Origin: CAYTAU01 sp964442075
Lineage (GTDB): Bacteria > Bacteroidota > Bacteroidia > Bacteroidales > CAYTAU01
Length of the DNA: 64,000 nt
Reading direction: 5' to 3'
Assembly (NCBI GenBank): GCA_964442075.1
Contig: CAYTWH010000001.1
Span: 1 to 64,000, forward strand
This document shows, piece after piece, positions 63,249 through 64,000 of this stretch. Under the pieces are notes generated by a model. The model was not told the DNA's origin. It saw nothing but the letters and a program-made list of their open reading frames with translations, and did no database searches. A program made the translations under genes and the position numbers. How positions within the stretch are numbered: position 1 is the first letter of the stretch; the number at the start of each line of letters is the position of its first letter.

Positions 63249-63977
63249 TTATTTATTTATCAAATTTAAATCTTTCATTAAATTTTCCTTGTATGATTTT
63301 CCTATAGGTATAAGTTTTGTGCCATTCTTAAGTTGAATTATTACAGAATTATCCTCAATCCCTTTAATAGTATTAACATTAACAATGTAAGATCTGTGTA
63401 CTCTTTTAAATTTTATAGAAGGCAATTTTTTCTCAATAGCTTTCATTGTAAAATGTATAGTATATTTTTCATCAAACGTAGCTACTGTAACATAATTTTC
63501 TAATGCCTCAATAAATAAAATATCATTATATTTTAAACGTACCAAGGTTGAGTTTTTCTTAATAAATATCTCATCATCACTATTAACTACTTGTGGTGTA
63601 TAACGAAATCCAATACTTTCATTAGTGCGTTTTATAGTTTTTGTAATTGCTTTAAAAAACCTTGAATATGAAACCGGTTTTAATAAATAATCTACAACAT
63701 CATATTCAAATGCTTCTAATGCATAATTTTCTTTTGCAGAAATTATTATAATCTGAGGATAATTATCAAGACTTTGCATGAATTCCATGCCTGACATATC
63801 AGGCATTTCTATATCTAAAAATACAAGTTCTATATTTTCATCAATATTTTTTAAAGCGTTAATTGCATCAACTGCACTTTCATACGAATCAATCAAATTT
63901 AATGTGTCTGTCCTTTCAACAAATTCACGAACAACTTTTCTTGAAAGCTTATCATCGTCAATAATAATACAATTCAT
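63249..63977 (-). CDS. LytTR response regulator (AlgR/AgrA type)
   Basis: 242 residues. The receiver domain (about 1-120) has acidic DDD near the N-terminus, phospho-acceptor Asp in FLDIEMPDMSG, the switch Ser in IIISAKENY and Lys in YLLKPVSY. The LytTR domain (about 140-240) has IFIKKNSTLVRLKYNDILFIEALENYVTV and FKRVHRSYIVNVNTIKGIE, matching the canonical FxRxHxSxxVN. It should bind 9-bp repeats spaced about 21 bp when phosphorylated. A partner histidine kinase is not in the window; it may lie beyond the right edge. Confidence 0.95.
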   Translation of the reverse strand: MNCIIIDDDKLSRKVVREFVERTDTLNLIDSYESAVDAINALKNIDENIELVFLDIEMPDMSGMEFMQSLDNYPQIIIISAKENYALEAFEYDVVDYLLKPVSYSRFFKAITKTIKRTNESIGFRYTPQVVNSDDEIFIKKNSTLVRLKYNDILFIEALENYVTVATFDEKYTIHFTMKAIEKKLPSIKFKRVHRSYIVNVNTIKGIEDNSVIIQLKNGTKLIPIGKSYKENLMKDLNLINK

Positions 63978-64000
63978 AAAATTGTTTTTTAATAAATTAC

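Overview
This window is AT-rich chromosomal DNA from a member of the Bacteroidota, probably a Bacteroidia-type anaerobe or relative; the species cannot be named from the sequence. The evidence is the many secreted proteins ending in a type IX secretion (T9SS) type A sorting domain (a YPNP motif followed by a short beta-sandwich ending GIYxIKV...K), a gingipain-family protease, DUF5689 and DUF5777 proteins, a SusC/RagA-like TonB-dependent receptor, and the one clear promoter, which fits the Bacteroidota TTTG/TAnnTTTG pattern. No tRNA, rRNA, CRISPR array, integrase or transposase was found.

Layout. (1) 1-3399 is the end of a surface-polysaccharide cluster: Wzy-like polymerase, glycosyltransferase and UDP-GlcNAc 2-epimerase. 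(2) 3400-5712 is an accessory pocket: a lone LytTR DNA-binding protein, a three-copy 21-bp repeat, an 11-copy 21-bp array and a cytoplasmic protein of unknown role. (3) 5783-9524 holds two secreted surface proteins. (4) 9642-16277 is a second polysaccharide block: acetyltransferase-like protein, GT2, O-antigen ligase/polymerase, SDR, initiating sugar transferase, aminotransferase and Wzz-like protein. It contains a decayed copy of the ligase 3' end. (5) 16282-20608 is housekeeping: a tandem fusion of two phosphoglycerate kinases, the DNA polymerase III delta' subunit and a lipoprotein. (6) 20737-28983 holds three T9SS cargo genes, a second 21-bp array and an MBOAT acyltransferase. (7) 29075-32654 is a haem-lipoprotein/DUF5777/YceI operon and a C69 dipeptidase. 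(8) 32765-35298 has a promoter, a third 21-bp array, another unknown cytoplasmic protein and a T9SS repeat protein. (9) 35414-50608 holds a MORN-variant repeat protein, a large outer-membrane protein, a gingipain-like protease with PKD domains and a giant beta-helix/PKD cargo with a 751-bp internal duplication. (10) 50815-57424 looks like an extracellular nucleic-acid/phosphoester uptake locus: OB-fold T9SS protein, DUF5689 lipoprotein and TonB receptor, divergent from a secreted endonuclease/phosphatase. (11) 57458-63977 has uvrA, an ECF sigma factor with a small downstream gene, an unknown 414-residue protein with a cupin, and a LytTR response regulator.

The most unusual signal is three independent arrays of 21-bp direct repeats. 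In the first, four of eleven units carry a perfect match to the published LytTR half-site [TA][AC][CA]GTTN[AG][TG]. The natural spacing of LytTR half-sites (9 bp plus a 12-bp gap) is also 21 bp. A stand-alone LytTR protein lies next to this array, with three further 21-bp-spaced half-sites just after its stop codon. Two of the three arrays sit directly upstream of cytoplasmic proteins of unknown function. I infer a multi-site LytTR-bound regulatory array; the match is good for array 1 and weak for arrays 2 and 3.
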